DNA of 64,000 nt from Mucilaginibacter dorajii (lineage in GTDB: Bacteria > Bacteroidota > Bacteroidia > Sphingobacteriales > Sphingobacteriaceae), in the NCBI RefSeq assembly GCF_024808255.1, contig NZ_JANTYS010000027.1, forward strand, positions 20,341-84,340, read 5' to 3'. The translations under genes were made by a program, and so were the position numbers. The notes under the pieces are model-generated. The model had not been told where the DNA came from, ran no database searches, and saw only the letters and a program-made list of their open reading frames with translations. Below are positions 53,001-59,008 of this stretch, piece by piece (the first letter of the stretch is position 1; each line of letters begins with the position of its first letter).

Positions 53001-53173
53001 ACGTCGTCTGTTGACGCGGGTACTCCCGAAGGCGACCAATTACCCGGTGTATTCCAATTTGATACCGCGCCGACGGTTCCGCCCACCCAGTTTTTTGTGC
53101 CCGCGACAGCTAAAGTTGTTTGTAAAACAAGCAGTAATAGTGGCATGCCCACATACACTATTAACTTTTTCAT
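50012..53173 (-). CDS. T9SS cargo protein, 1,053 residues (paralog 3)
   Basis: A secreted protein with a signal peptide (MKKLIVYVGMPLLLLVLQTT, ending AVAG), a starting motif NWVGGTVGAVSNWNTPGNWSPSGVP, then a strand-rich region (about 60-430). From about 430 onward it is strikingly similar to paralog 1, block by block (GNVNVQRFITGGSGYRGYRL, PNPTLYLYDESRTTDNTSFV, GYNQVGNPYASTI, ASAYIVSGQGFIVDAT). The sorting domain ends SLYPNPTAETLNVNV, YDATGAVMIQKT and FKPGLYIVELKN. Substrate or partner unknown. Confidence 0.92.
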   Translation of the reverse strand: MKKLIVYVGMPLLLLVLQTTLAVAGTKNWVGGTVGAVSNWNTPGNWSPSGVPASTDDVNIGLILSFTNPPTVASSDNLPCKSITFGALVPLNSLLLTVNGKLTVSGNIIQSSSLLLTYTTTIAGTGSLICNGFLQIADNTTFSSILNLTSNLKMISTITNFSIAGDVTVNSTVIGVNIILTLTLGKINGSFSLQGGTTTIGGKILTQSTFSGLGSAVAGTPTFYIEPGTGSSANLRLSGGTPIGTTSLVGSIDFYAGSGTCTVEYNSSGSQIVYTDLSTNTYLDTSPSVYQNLKFTGTGQKNIQSSNLTIAGDWASSGGKVDVVSNNPTVIFQGTAQNLSDTSSDSGNGVVFKNVNFQASGTKLISLGNFLVSSHGTLTMATASTTTLNANGLLTLKSDASSTATVAQMPTGCSITGNVNVQRFITGGSGYRGYRLMSSPVNISSSTTGGGNLSLAYLSTTQTIGTTTYRGALTGGPGSGFFVTNPNPTLYLYDESRTTDNTSFVSGKNVGIYGITGSTVTTTSGKPAVQTTGVSIPVGNSFLFYFIGDNSSSTVASSRVPDSTKVTAVGYLNQGNVPVIFWNTGSTSIPYHTGTGSLLPGYNQVGNPYASTISLDKVYAENYNSMNNAISPIFWELDAAGTTYISYDASNGHTSNTRASAYIVSGQGFIVDATGTSQTLTFKEDQKVSYPAITKSTTPALLMSTKNEMVTLNQSAVIPQPVNTGLHLQITKDSVTNAQCGIYFSKNGSDNYSNTEDAMDIPGASPKVYLSSYSADGVKISLNQMGDYTAANKKVKLFVKATTSGLYSLALADLKDLDTTRYRLYLVDHLKADSLDMSLYKTYAFNILTTDTATFGANRFELSIQQTSTSKYLLVTFTAQKANDGALVTWRTLNEGNNYAFILQKLGADGTSYSPVYQTQSNGGTIYKYTDKTPLTGNNTYRLKQVDLFGNITYSDLVSVNYDNAGSQNMFSLYPNPTAETLNVNVTYNQTNAAATSSYDLKIYDATGAVMIQKTAASTCWSENVSQFKPGLYIVELKNANGYSLGQAKFLKE

Positions 53174-53360
53174 AACACAGCAGTTGAGTAGTATTTTATT
53201 CCTATTGGTTGTTGGAATAATACATGAATCTACTTGTTATTACGTGTATTTTATAATTGCTGCTGCTTTTTTGGAGATAATGAACAAACTGAACAATGGT
53301 GTGTATTTTATATAATTATACATATATTATCATATAAAATATTGACACAATTTACGGTGC

Positions 53361-54860
53361 TTAAACAACCCTGCCCTGGTATAATTGTAGTACCTTATCA
53401 ACGCTATCGGGTATTTCATGCTGATAGTGTGTAACGTAAATAAGGGTTACATTGCTGAGGCTGCAAAGGGTGTCAACCAGGTTTTTAAAATGCAGTTGCT
53501 GGTGGTCGTCCATCCCCTGGCAAGGTTCATCAAAAATAAGGAGAGATGGGTTTTTAATTAAAGCACGGGCCAATAGGCATAAACGTTGGGCGCTTGCCGG
53601 TATATTTTTTAGTAATGTGCGGGCATATTGATCAATTTCAAGGGTTTTCATCCAGCGCAGGGCTGTGGCAGCATACTGCTTATTACTTGGCCTGAATAGC
53701 CCTAAGGTATCATAATAGCCAGATTCTATTACTTGCAGGCAGCTGTTATCGGTAGGGAAATATTGATGCAGTTCGGGCGATACAAAGCCTATTTTCTTTT
53801 TAATGTCCCAAATACTTTCGCCGGTGCCACGTTTTTTGTCAAATAAAACAATGTTGTTGGCGTAAGCCTGCGGGTTATCGCCATTAATTAAACTCAACAG
53901 GGTTGATTTGCCGGCACCATTTGGCCCTAATAGAGCCCAGTGGTCGCCGGTTTTAATTTCCCAGTCTACGTCATCTAAAATCACTTTGCTGCCGTATTGT
54001 ATATGTACCTTATCCATTTTTACAATATAGTTGTAGTTGGCAGTGGGGTTATCAATATTAAGCAAGGCACCAAGCTCGGCGGTGTCTACCTGGTCTTGGG
54101 TGACAGTGTTGAATAATTCAGGATTAAAATCGACCCTGGTGTTTTCCTGTATAATAGCGCCTTCTTGTAAAACAGCTACATGTGTAATGGCATCGGGGAT
54201 TTCATGTACAGATGTAGCTATGATTAAGCTAATTCCAGATGCCACTATTTGATTAATGATTCCATTAAACTCCTGTCTTGTTTTAACATCGAGGCCTGTT
54301 AGCGGATTGTCTAATAATAGTAGCGCCGGATTTTTAAGCAGCGCGGCGGCCAGCATCAAGCGTTTGGTTTCGCCATTTGAAAGCTTGATCAATTGCTTAT
54401 CACGCAGGTAATGCAGGTTGAGTAGGGTGAGCACTTTATCAGAATCCCACTGCCTTTCGTTTTCTGAAACTGTATTTACGGATGCCAGGTAATGATCAAC
54501 AGTTAGGGCATCTTCAGAATCAGATGAGTTATAACGTTGCTGGTAGTAAAAATCCGTTGTGTTTGATAAATTTCTGAAATGATGGCGTGGTTCAACAAGT
54601 GCGATTAGTTTTGTTTTGGCGCTAATCCCATTAGTGGGAGATAGATTGCTTAAAAGATGTTCATCGAAATGATAATTGATCTCGCCGCCGGTAATATTGA
54701 AACGACCGGCTATGGTTTGTAGCAGGGCGCTTTTGCCAGATCCACTTGGGCCTATGAGTGCCCAATGTTGGCCTTTGTTGATTCGAAAAGTTAGATTTTT
54801 GAACAAGGTATTGTTCAAAAATCTAACGGTAGCATTGTTTATAGAAAAATAGGCTGTAGT
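53361..54860 (-). CDS. ABC ATPase with two fused nucleotide-binding domains (ModF-like)
   Basis: About 500 residues without a permease. Domain 1: Walker A GPSGSGKS, signature LSNGETKR, and LLLLDNPLTGLD, where the usual catalytic Glu after the Walker B Asp is Asn. Domain 2: GPNGAGKS, a degenerate signature (IPASAQRLCLLARAL) and a normal LLIFDEP, then YVTHYQHEIP. One site seems competent and the other degenerate, as in ModF/PhrA proteins, whose role is unclear. The frame opens at 54893; I start at the ATG at 54860 (MTTAYFSI), where the domain begins. Confidence 0.85.
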   Translation of the reverse strand, partial: TTAYFSINNATVRFLNNTLFKNLTFRINKGQHWALIGPSGSGKSALLQTIAGRFNITGGEINYHFDEHLLSNLSPTNGISAKTKLIALVEPRHHFRNLSNTTDFYYQQRYNSSDSEDALTVDHYLASVNTVSENERQWDSDKVLTLLNLHYLRDKQLIKLSNGETKRLMLAAALLKNPALLLLDNPLTGLDVKTRQEFNGIINQIVASGISLIIATSVHEIPDAITHVAVLQEGAIIQENTRVDFNPELFNTVTQDQVDTAELGALLNIDNPTANYNYIVKMDKVHIQYGSKVILDDVDWEIKTGDHWALLGPNGAGKSTLLSLINGDNPQAYANNIVLFDKKRGTGESIWDIKKKIGFVSPELHQYFPTDNSCLQVIESGYYDTLGLFRPSNKQYAATALRWMKTLEIDQYARTLLKNIPASAQRLCLLARALIKNPSLLIFDEPCQGMDDHQQLHFKNLVDTLCSLSNVTLIYVTHYQHEIPDSVDKVLQLYQGRVV

Positions 54861-54954
54861 CATGGCTTGTTCTGTAGAGGCAAAAATAGACATCTACACG
54901 AAAAAGCATTTGTATCAAGTATTATTTTACCATAAAAATTCTTTTGTTTTTTAA

Positions 54955-55176
54955 TTATGCAGTCTTCTTTAAAGACTGATTCGGAGTTATTTGTGCATTG
55001 CTTTTATTTAGCCTGTTCCAGCCATCAATATTAACAAAAGTGTCTTTTATAAAGTTGTTGCATTGTTTGTTAAGGCATTTTACCATCCAGTATTTTTTCA
55101 CCTGTTCAACCTGGGGCCGGGTTCCACATTTGATGCAATTTTCGCATTCAATGTTTGGTTGTATTTCAATAGTCAT
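54955..55176 (-). CDS. Small zinc-ribbon protein, Lar-like
   Basis: A 73-residue protein with cysteine pairs CENCIKCGTRP and CLNKQCNN and the central WMVKC and GWNRLN segments. The order CxxCG...P...V...WxVxC...C...W resembles the Lar restriction-alleviation zinc finger, although the spacing is not exact. Lar-type proteins often come from phages or mobile elements. It is an isolated gene with A/T-rich flanks. Confidence 0.6.
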   Translation of the reverse strand: MTIEIQPNIECENCIKCGTRPQVEQVKKYWMVKCLNKQCNNFIKDTFVNIDGWNRLNKSNAQITPNQSLKKTA

Positions 55177-55625
55177 AATATTATGTAGTTATAAATAGAA
55201 TTTTCAAAATTAATAAAATGTTGTAACATACTAAAACGTTTAACAAAAACATGCATAGTAAGTATGTTTTTATGTATATAGCAAGCTTTAAAATATAACA
55301 GCATCAGGTGTTTTAGGTGTATAATAAACCATGAACAAGCATCGGTAGCAATTGTTTTTAAGCGAATCAAAAAAATATTAAAGGTTTGATTAATTAAATA
55401 TCGCTAAAAGCCTCCGTGTTATTTGCTGGTATGACTGGTGAAAATTTATTTAGTTTAATGGAGTGTATAACTTCTTGTACACTTTTTTGTAATGGATGCA
55501 ATAAAGGGCTTTTTTTTGAGCAAAAATGCCAGATTTAAATGAGGCCTGGTTATTGTATTGTCAATTATTAGGAAATTAAGCTAATCAGATTTCCTTAACA
55601 ATTCTATCTACCAAAAAACATCATT
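55177..55625. other. 449-bp A/T-rich gap
   Basis: Lies between the divergent Lar-like gene and the small lipoprotein gene. I see no repeat family and no supported gene; a 65-codon minus-strand frame at 55173-55370 lacks any recognisable feature. Confidence 0.5.
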
Positions 55626-55787
55626 ATGAAAAACGTACACTTATTTTTGATCGGGATGATCATGTTAACCCTGGGTAGCTGCTCTGTAATAGGCGGAATA
55701 TTTAAAGCCGGCGCTGTTGTTGGGATTATAGCGGTTATAGTTGTGATACTGATTGTTGTTTGGCTGATTTCTTTATTTAGAAAATAA
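55626..55787 (+). CDS. 53-residue membrane mini-lipoprotein
   Basis: A complete short frame from ATG at 55626 to TAA at 55785-55787. The signal LTLGSC (Cys19) is a lipobox, followed by VIGGIFKAGAVVGIIAVIVVILIVVWLISLF, one membrane helix, and RK at the end. Such tiny proteins are frequent in Bacteroidota and are often mislabelled. It stands 89 bp before the DUF2383-like gene, and both look like stress or envelope genes. Confidence 0.75.
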   Translation: MKNVHLFLIGMIMLTLGSCSVIGGIFKAGAVVGIIAVIVVILIVVWLISLFRK

Positions 55788-55876
55788 TGTATTTTTACTA
55801 TTGAGATAATTTTTAATTTTTAGATTAAACAATTCAATCTTTGATGAGTTGTATTTATAATAAAACATTATTTACC

Positions 55877-56332
55877 ATGGAAAATACACAAGCAACAACA
55901 GAAGTATTAAATGATCTGATACAGATCAACAACGACAGGATTCAAGGTTATAACCGTGCGCTAAAAGATCTTAAAGACGGCGAAACTGATTTGAAATCGC
56001 TTTTCCTTACAAATATCGACGCCAGTAACCGGTATAAAAATGAGCTCGGGCGCGAAGTTGAAGTATTAGGTAAAGATATTGATACCAGCACTACAACCAG
56101 TGGCAAAATTCACCGTGCGTGGCTTGATGTAAAAGCCGCCTTTACAGCTCATGGCACCCACGATATTTTAGAAGAATGTGAGTTTGGCGAAGATGCTATC
56201 CTAAAAGCATATCGTACCGCGCTAAGCGAAGAATATGTTCCCGGCTTTCTGCGCGATTTGATCACTGAGCAGCAAGATGAGATCCTGGATGCTCATGATG
56301 AGATCAAAGCTTTACGCGATAGCGTTCAATAA
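55877..56332 (+). CDS. DUF2383 (PA2169-type) four-helix-bundle protein
   Basis: A 151-residue all-helical protein of the ferritin-like DUF2383 group: TEVLNDLIQINNDRIQGYNRALKDL, then FLTNIDASNRYKNELGREVEVLG, HRAWLDVKAAF, and ILEECEFGEDAILKAYRTALSE near the end. The family is linked to general stress but has no defined reaction. I use the ATG at 55877; the longer frame to 55841 has no family match. Confidence 0.87.
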   Translation: MENTQATTEVLNDLIQINNDRIQGYNRALKDLKDGETDLKSLFLTNIDASNRYKNELGREVEVLGKDIDTSTTTSGKIHRAWLDVKAAFTAHGTHDILEECEFGEDAILKAYRTALSEEYVPGFLRDLITEQQDEILDAHDEIKALRDSVQ

Positions 56333-56337
56333 ATAAT

Positions 56338-56474
56338 AGTATCGGGTAGTTAGTATCAAGTATCAAGACAGAAGGAACGAGTCCGGGCGGTTACCGTAAG
56401 GACTCGTTTGTATTATAGGGCTGTTGATCGCCTGCAATGAAAATCTTGATACTAACTACTTGATACTTGCTACT
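56338..56474. repeat. AGTATCAAG-type inverted-repeat element, second copy
   Basis: GGTAGTTAGTATCAAGTATCAAG (56345-56367) pairs with CTTGATACTAACTACTTGATACTTGCTAC (56445-56473). It is related to the arms at 11690-11863. A 9-bp hairpin (AACGAGTCC / GGACTCGTT, 56376-56408) lies inside and may end DUF2383 transcripts. Confidence 0.75.
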
Positions 56475-56483
56475 AAAATATAG

Positions 56484-56918
56484 CTACTTGATATTAACCT
56501 CATTTATCTGCCAGCTGTTCCTTTCAGACCAATCTCCGCCTTTATAGGTCATTTTGATGTTCCATGTTGATTTTATGGTTTTGCCTCCCGCGTCAATTGA
56601 TTTTACGGTTGATTGAATTTGATAACTATCTGTAGCGCTATCAACAATGGGGGTGAAGGTGTTATCGGGGAAACTTGCTGTGGATGGTTGTTCCAGGTGT
56701 TCGCGAACAATGATTTTTGCAGTTTCAAAAGCCTCTTTTGTTGTTGGTTTGCGGTTGATGTGTACAGCGCTGTTTTTGCTAATGCCCAAAATTATAATGA
56801 TTACGGTAATAAAAAAGGCAATGCCATAAAGTGTTGCGGTTTTAATATGCGGACGCCGGTGCCAGTTTATGTTTTTACGGTCTTCGGCAGATAAATCTTT
56901 CCAGTCGGAATATTTCAT
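56484..56918 (-). CDS. Membrane-anchored hypothetical protein
   Basis: A 144-residue protein: a short cytoplasmic start (MKYSDWKDLSAEDRKNINWHRRP), one membrane helix (TLYGIAFFITVIIIILGI) and a C-terminal soluble domain (about 55-144, with KEAFETAKIIVREHLEQPSTASFPDN and GDWSERNSWQINEVNIK). The C-terminal part resembles small periplasmic beta domains; no family is known to me. The frame is open up to 57074, but that stretch spans a terminator, so the ATG at 56918 is used. Confidence 0.72.
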   Translation of the reverse strand: MKYSDWKDLSAEDRKNINWHRRPHIKTATLYGIAFFITVIIIILGISKNSAVHINRKPTTKEAFETAKIIVREHLEQPSTASFPDNTFTPIVDSATDSYQIQSTVKSIDAGGKTIKSTWNIKMTYKGGDWSERNSWQINEVNIK

Positions 56919-56987
56919 GTATATGCGATTTACCCAGTTAAAACAATGAAGGCTTAAATTGTTTGGAGGAGAGTTAAAAGCAAAAAA

Positions 56988-57011
56988 AACGCCTCCGAAA
57001 CCGGAAGCGTT
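56988..57011 (-). terminator. Terminator of the first pentapeptide lipoprotein gene
   Basis: The stem AACGCCTCCG / CGGAAGCGTT (one mismatch) with a 4-base loop is followed, on the minus strand, by a T-run (bases 56989-56982). It lies 26 bp after the stop codon of the 57037-57252 gene. Confidence 0.7.
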
Positions 57012-57036
57012 TTTTAGCAATCTAAAAAAAGTAAGA

Positions 57037-57252
57037 TTACATTTTTTTAGCTGTGTCTTTTTTAGCTGAATCAACTTTAGCAGAATCTTTCATTGCGCCC
57101 ATTTTAGCAGCAGTATCCATTTTAGCTGAGTCCATTTTAGCTGAATCTTTTTTAGCTGAATCTGCAGATGAAGAAGAAGCTGCGCCTTTACAAGCTGCAA
57201 ATGAAGTAGCGATAGCTAAGGCAACTAAGCCTAATTTGAATGAATTTTTCAT
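57037..57252 (-). CDS. Pentapeptide-repeat mini-lipoprotein 1 (KxDSx family)
   Basis: A 71-residue lipoprotein: signal and lipobox MKNSFKLGLVALAIATSFAAC (Cys21), a Gly-Ala-Ser linker, then about eight copies of a five-residue unit, KKDSA, KMDSA, KMDTA, MKDSA, KVDSA, KKDTA, highly charged with near-neutral net charge. The DNA repeats TTTTTTAGCTGAATC-like 15-mers, so copy number could change. The first 39 residues are almost the same as in lipoprotein 2. Preceded by a GGGTTAC-N15-GTATTAA element. No function can be assigned. Confidence 0.8.
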   Translation of the reverse strand: MKNSFKLGLVALAIATSFAACKGAASSSSADSAKKDSAKMDSAKMDTAAKMGAMKDSAKVDSAKKDTAKKM

Positions 57253-57292
57253 GTTTAATTTTTTAATAAGTGATTTAATAGTTTTTCTGTTG

Positions 57293-57321
57293 TTAATACG
57301 CTAAAACGAAAAAGGTAACCC
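57293..57321 (-). promoter_or_regulatory. ECF-type promoter of pentapeptide lipoprotein 1
   Basis: On the minus strand GGGTTAC (57321-57315), 15 bases, GTATTAA (57299-57293), 40 bases before the ATG. It is identical in the conserved parts and spacing to the elements at 57701-57729, 58081-58109 and 58394-58422. Confidence 0.7.
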
Positions 57322-57436
57322 TTAATTTTACAAAAAAATTAAAGATTACCTTTTAAAGGTAAAAAAAACTAAAAAATCAATGAAAAGGGATTAAAGATTA
57401 TACTCATAATGCCCTTTTCAAAGTATGCTTTAGAAA

Positions 57437-57658
57437 TTATTTCTTAGCTGCTGTGTCTTTTTTTACAGAGTCAACTTTAGCTGCACCAGCTTTAGCAGTT
57501 GAATCTGTAGCTACTGTAGAGTCTTTCTTAACTGAATCAACTTTAGCTGAATCTTTTTTAGCTGAATCTGCAGATGAAGAAGAAGCTGCACCTTTACAAG
57601 CTGCAAATGAAGTAGCGATAGCTAAAGCTACTAAGCCTAATTTAAATGAATTTTTCAT
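57437..57658 (-). CDS. Pentapeptide-repeat mini-lipoprotein 2
   Basis: A 73-residue paralog of the 57037-57252 product, with nearly the same signal peptide, lipobox (Cys21) and linker. The tail runs KKDSA, KVDSV, KKDST, VATDST, AKAGAA, KVDSV, KKDTA. It keeps charge and period but inserts Ala/Thr units. The high identity of the 5' half of the two genes, including DNA, points to recent tandem duplication. It has its own GGGTTAC-N15-GTATTAA element upstream. Confidence 0.8.
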   Translation of the reverse strand: MKNSFKLGLVALAIATSFAACKGAASSSSADSAKKDSAKVDSVKKDSTVATDSTAKAGAAKVDSVKKDTAAKK

Positions 57659-57700
57659 TTTGTGAGTTTTAATTGTTAATGTTTTTGATCGTTTCGGCTA

Positions 57701-57729
57701 TTAATACCGTTATTGATAAAAGGTAACCC
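57701..57729 (-). promoter_or_regulatory. ECF-type promoter of pentapeptide lipoprotein 2
   Basis: GGGTTAC (57729-57723), 15 bases, GTATTAA (57707-57701), 42 bases before the ATG at 57658. The spacer differs from that of copies 1 and 3 except next to the two boxes. Confidence 0.7.
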
Positions 57730-57831
57730 ACTTTTTTTAAAAAAATTATGAATTACCTTTAAAATTGTGAAAATATTATAAAAAATAACATGCTTTTTAA
57801 GCATAACCTCTTTTATAGTATTATTCACCAA

Positions 57832-58035
57832 TTATTTCTTTACTGAGTCTTTTTTTACGCTATCAGTTTTAGCTGAATCTTTTTTTACGGTTGAATCAAC
57901 TTTAACAGTAGAGTCAACTTTAACAGAATCAACTTTAGTTGAGTCGCCACCATCTTTTTTTGCAGAACCACCGCAAGCAGAGAAAGAAACAGCAATAATT
58001 AAAGCAACAAAACCGGTTTTAAATAAATTTTTCAT
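57832..58035 (-). CDS. Pentapeptide-repeat mini-lipoprotein 3
   Basis: A 67-residue, more divergent paralog: MKNLFKTGFVALIIAVSFSAC (Cys21), a GGSAKKDGG linker, then KVDSV, KVDSTV, KVDSTV, KKDSA, KTDSV, KKDSV, KK. The signal, lipobox position and repeat plan match copies 1 and 2, though the DNA differs enough to suggest an older duplication. It is the copy nearest the sigma factor gene, from which it is divergently transcribed. Confidence 0.8.
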   Translation of the reverse strand: MKNLFKTGFVALIIAVSFSACGGSAKKDGGDSTKVDSVKVDSTVKVDSTVKKDSAKTDSVKKDSVKK

Positions 58036-58080
58036 TTTTTGAGTTTTAAAGTGTTAATGTTTTTTGAGCGTTTTCAATTT

Positions 58081-58109
58081 TTAATACCGCATTTAAAAAA
58101 AGGTAACCC
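58081..58109 (-). promoter_or_regulatory. ECF-type promoter of pentapeptide lipoprotein 3
   Basis: GGGTTAC (58109-58103), 15 bases, GTATTAA (58087-58081), 45 bases before the ATG at 58035. Confidence 0.7.
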
Positions 58110-58226
58110 CATTATTTTAATAAAAAAATAAATTCTATAGATTTAGTGGGATTTATAGCAAGATCGGGAATGTTTTGCTGTCGTTTTTTTTTATCGCAGA
58201 TTTGCGGTTATAATTATATTAACCCC

Positions 58227-58256
58227 GGGTTACCTTAATTGCGTTTACAGTATTAA
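58227..58256 (+). promoter_or_regulatory. ECF-type element upstream of the sigma gene, distal
   Basis: GGGTTAC (58227-58233), 16 bases, GTATTAA (58250-58256), on the plus strand. The spacing is one base longer than in the other four copies. A 21-codon frame begins 9 bases later, and the sigma gene 169 bases later. Confidence 0.6.
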
Positions 58257-58265
58257 TTTAGCAGC

Positions 58266-58331
58266 ATGGATAAAGAAGTGATAGAAATAAAAGGCAATAG
58301 TATGCAATGGGTTGTTAAAATCGCTTCGTAA
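58266..58331 (+). CDS. Possible 21-codon leader ORF upstream of the sigma gene
   Basis: ATG to TAA encoding MDKEVIEIKGNSMQWVVKIAS. It begins just after the distal GGGTTAC/GTATTAA element, so a transcript would start very near its ATG. It could be a leader peptide, a small protein, or chance. No other support. Confidence 0.3.
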   Translation: MDKEVIEIKGNSMQWVVKIAS

Positions 58332-58393
58332 ATGCAAATGATTGGCTTGATTGCCGACTTTTAACCCTTGATTCTAATTTTTTTCACAACGAT

Positions 58394-58422
58394 GGGTTAC
58401 AATTTCGTATAAACAGTATTAA
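58394..58422 (+). promoter_or_regulatory. ECF-type element abutting the sigma gene
   Basis: GGGTTAC (58394-58400), 15 bases, GTATTAA (58416-58422), with the same spacing as the lipoprotein promoters. The GTG start of the sigma gene is only 2 bases after it, too close for a normal transcription start, so either the start codon lies elsewhere or the element acts differently here. Confidence 0.6.
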
Positions 58423-58424
58423 GA

Positions 58425-58994
58425 GTGAATAAAGATATAAAAGCTTCGGCGCCAACAGATAGTGAGATAGTTCTTGGAATACTGAATAATTCAGAAATAG
58501 TATTAAAAAGATTATACACCACCTATTTCCCGATGATATTACAATTAATTATCAATAACAACGGGAACGAAGACGATGCCAAGGATATATACCAGGAAGC
58601 AATTATTGTTCTTTACAACAAGGTAAAATCGGGCGAATTTGAGTTAAGCAGTAAGCTTAAAACATACATTTATTCGGTTTGCCGCAGGCTTTGGCTTAAA
58701 AGATTGAGCCAGATGAACAGGTACGGGGGGGATATCAGGGATTTTGAAGAATACCTGCCTGTTGATGATGAGGTTGAAACACATAATGACCGGGATATAC
58801 AGTTTAATAAGATGGAGGCCGCACTTCAGCTATTAGGCGAACCCTGTAAAACCATTATGGAAGATTTTTATATACACAACAGATCGATGCAGGAGATTTG
58901 TGAGCGTTTTGGCTATACCAATGCGGATAATGCTAAAACACAAAAGTATAAATGCCTGCAAAGGCTGAAGAAATTATTTTTTCAGCAGAAATAA
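58425..58994 (+). CDS. ECF-type RNA polymerase sigma factor
   Basis: A 189-residue sigma-70 family protein of the ECF type. Region 2: LKRLYTTYFPMILQLIINNNGNEDDAKDIYQEAIIVLYNKV, with the ARK-like SSKLKTYIYSVCRRLWLKRL part that melts the -10 DNA. Region 4: LLGEPCKTIMEDFYIHNRSMQEICERFGYTNADNAKTQKYKCLQRLKKLF, the -35-binding HTH. There is no ATG in the first 30 codons; the only sensible start is the GTG at 58425, with an in-frame TAA upstream at 58410-58412. Its gene is followed 14 bp later by the anti-sigma/protease gene, and it is likely to read the GGGTTAC-GTATTAA promoters, including its own. Confidence 0.88.
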   Translation: MNKDIKASAPTDSEIVLGILNNSEIVLKRLYTTYFPMILQLIINNNGNEDDAKDIYQEAIIVLYNKVKSGEFELSSKLKTYIYSVCRRLWLKRLSQMNRYGGDIRDFEEYLPVDDEVETHNDRDIQFNKMEAALQLLGEPCKTIMEDFYIHNRSMQEICERFGYTNADNAKTQKYKCLQRLKKLFFQQK

Positions 58995-59008
58995 AGGAGA
59001 GTACAGAG

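Noticed and set aside
56919..57074. N-terminal extension of the membrane protein gene at 56484
   Set aside because: It crosses the terminator of the first mini-lipoprotein gene, so the ATG at 56918 is the likely start.
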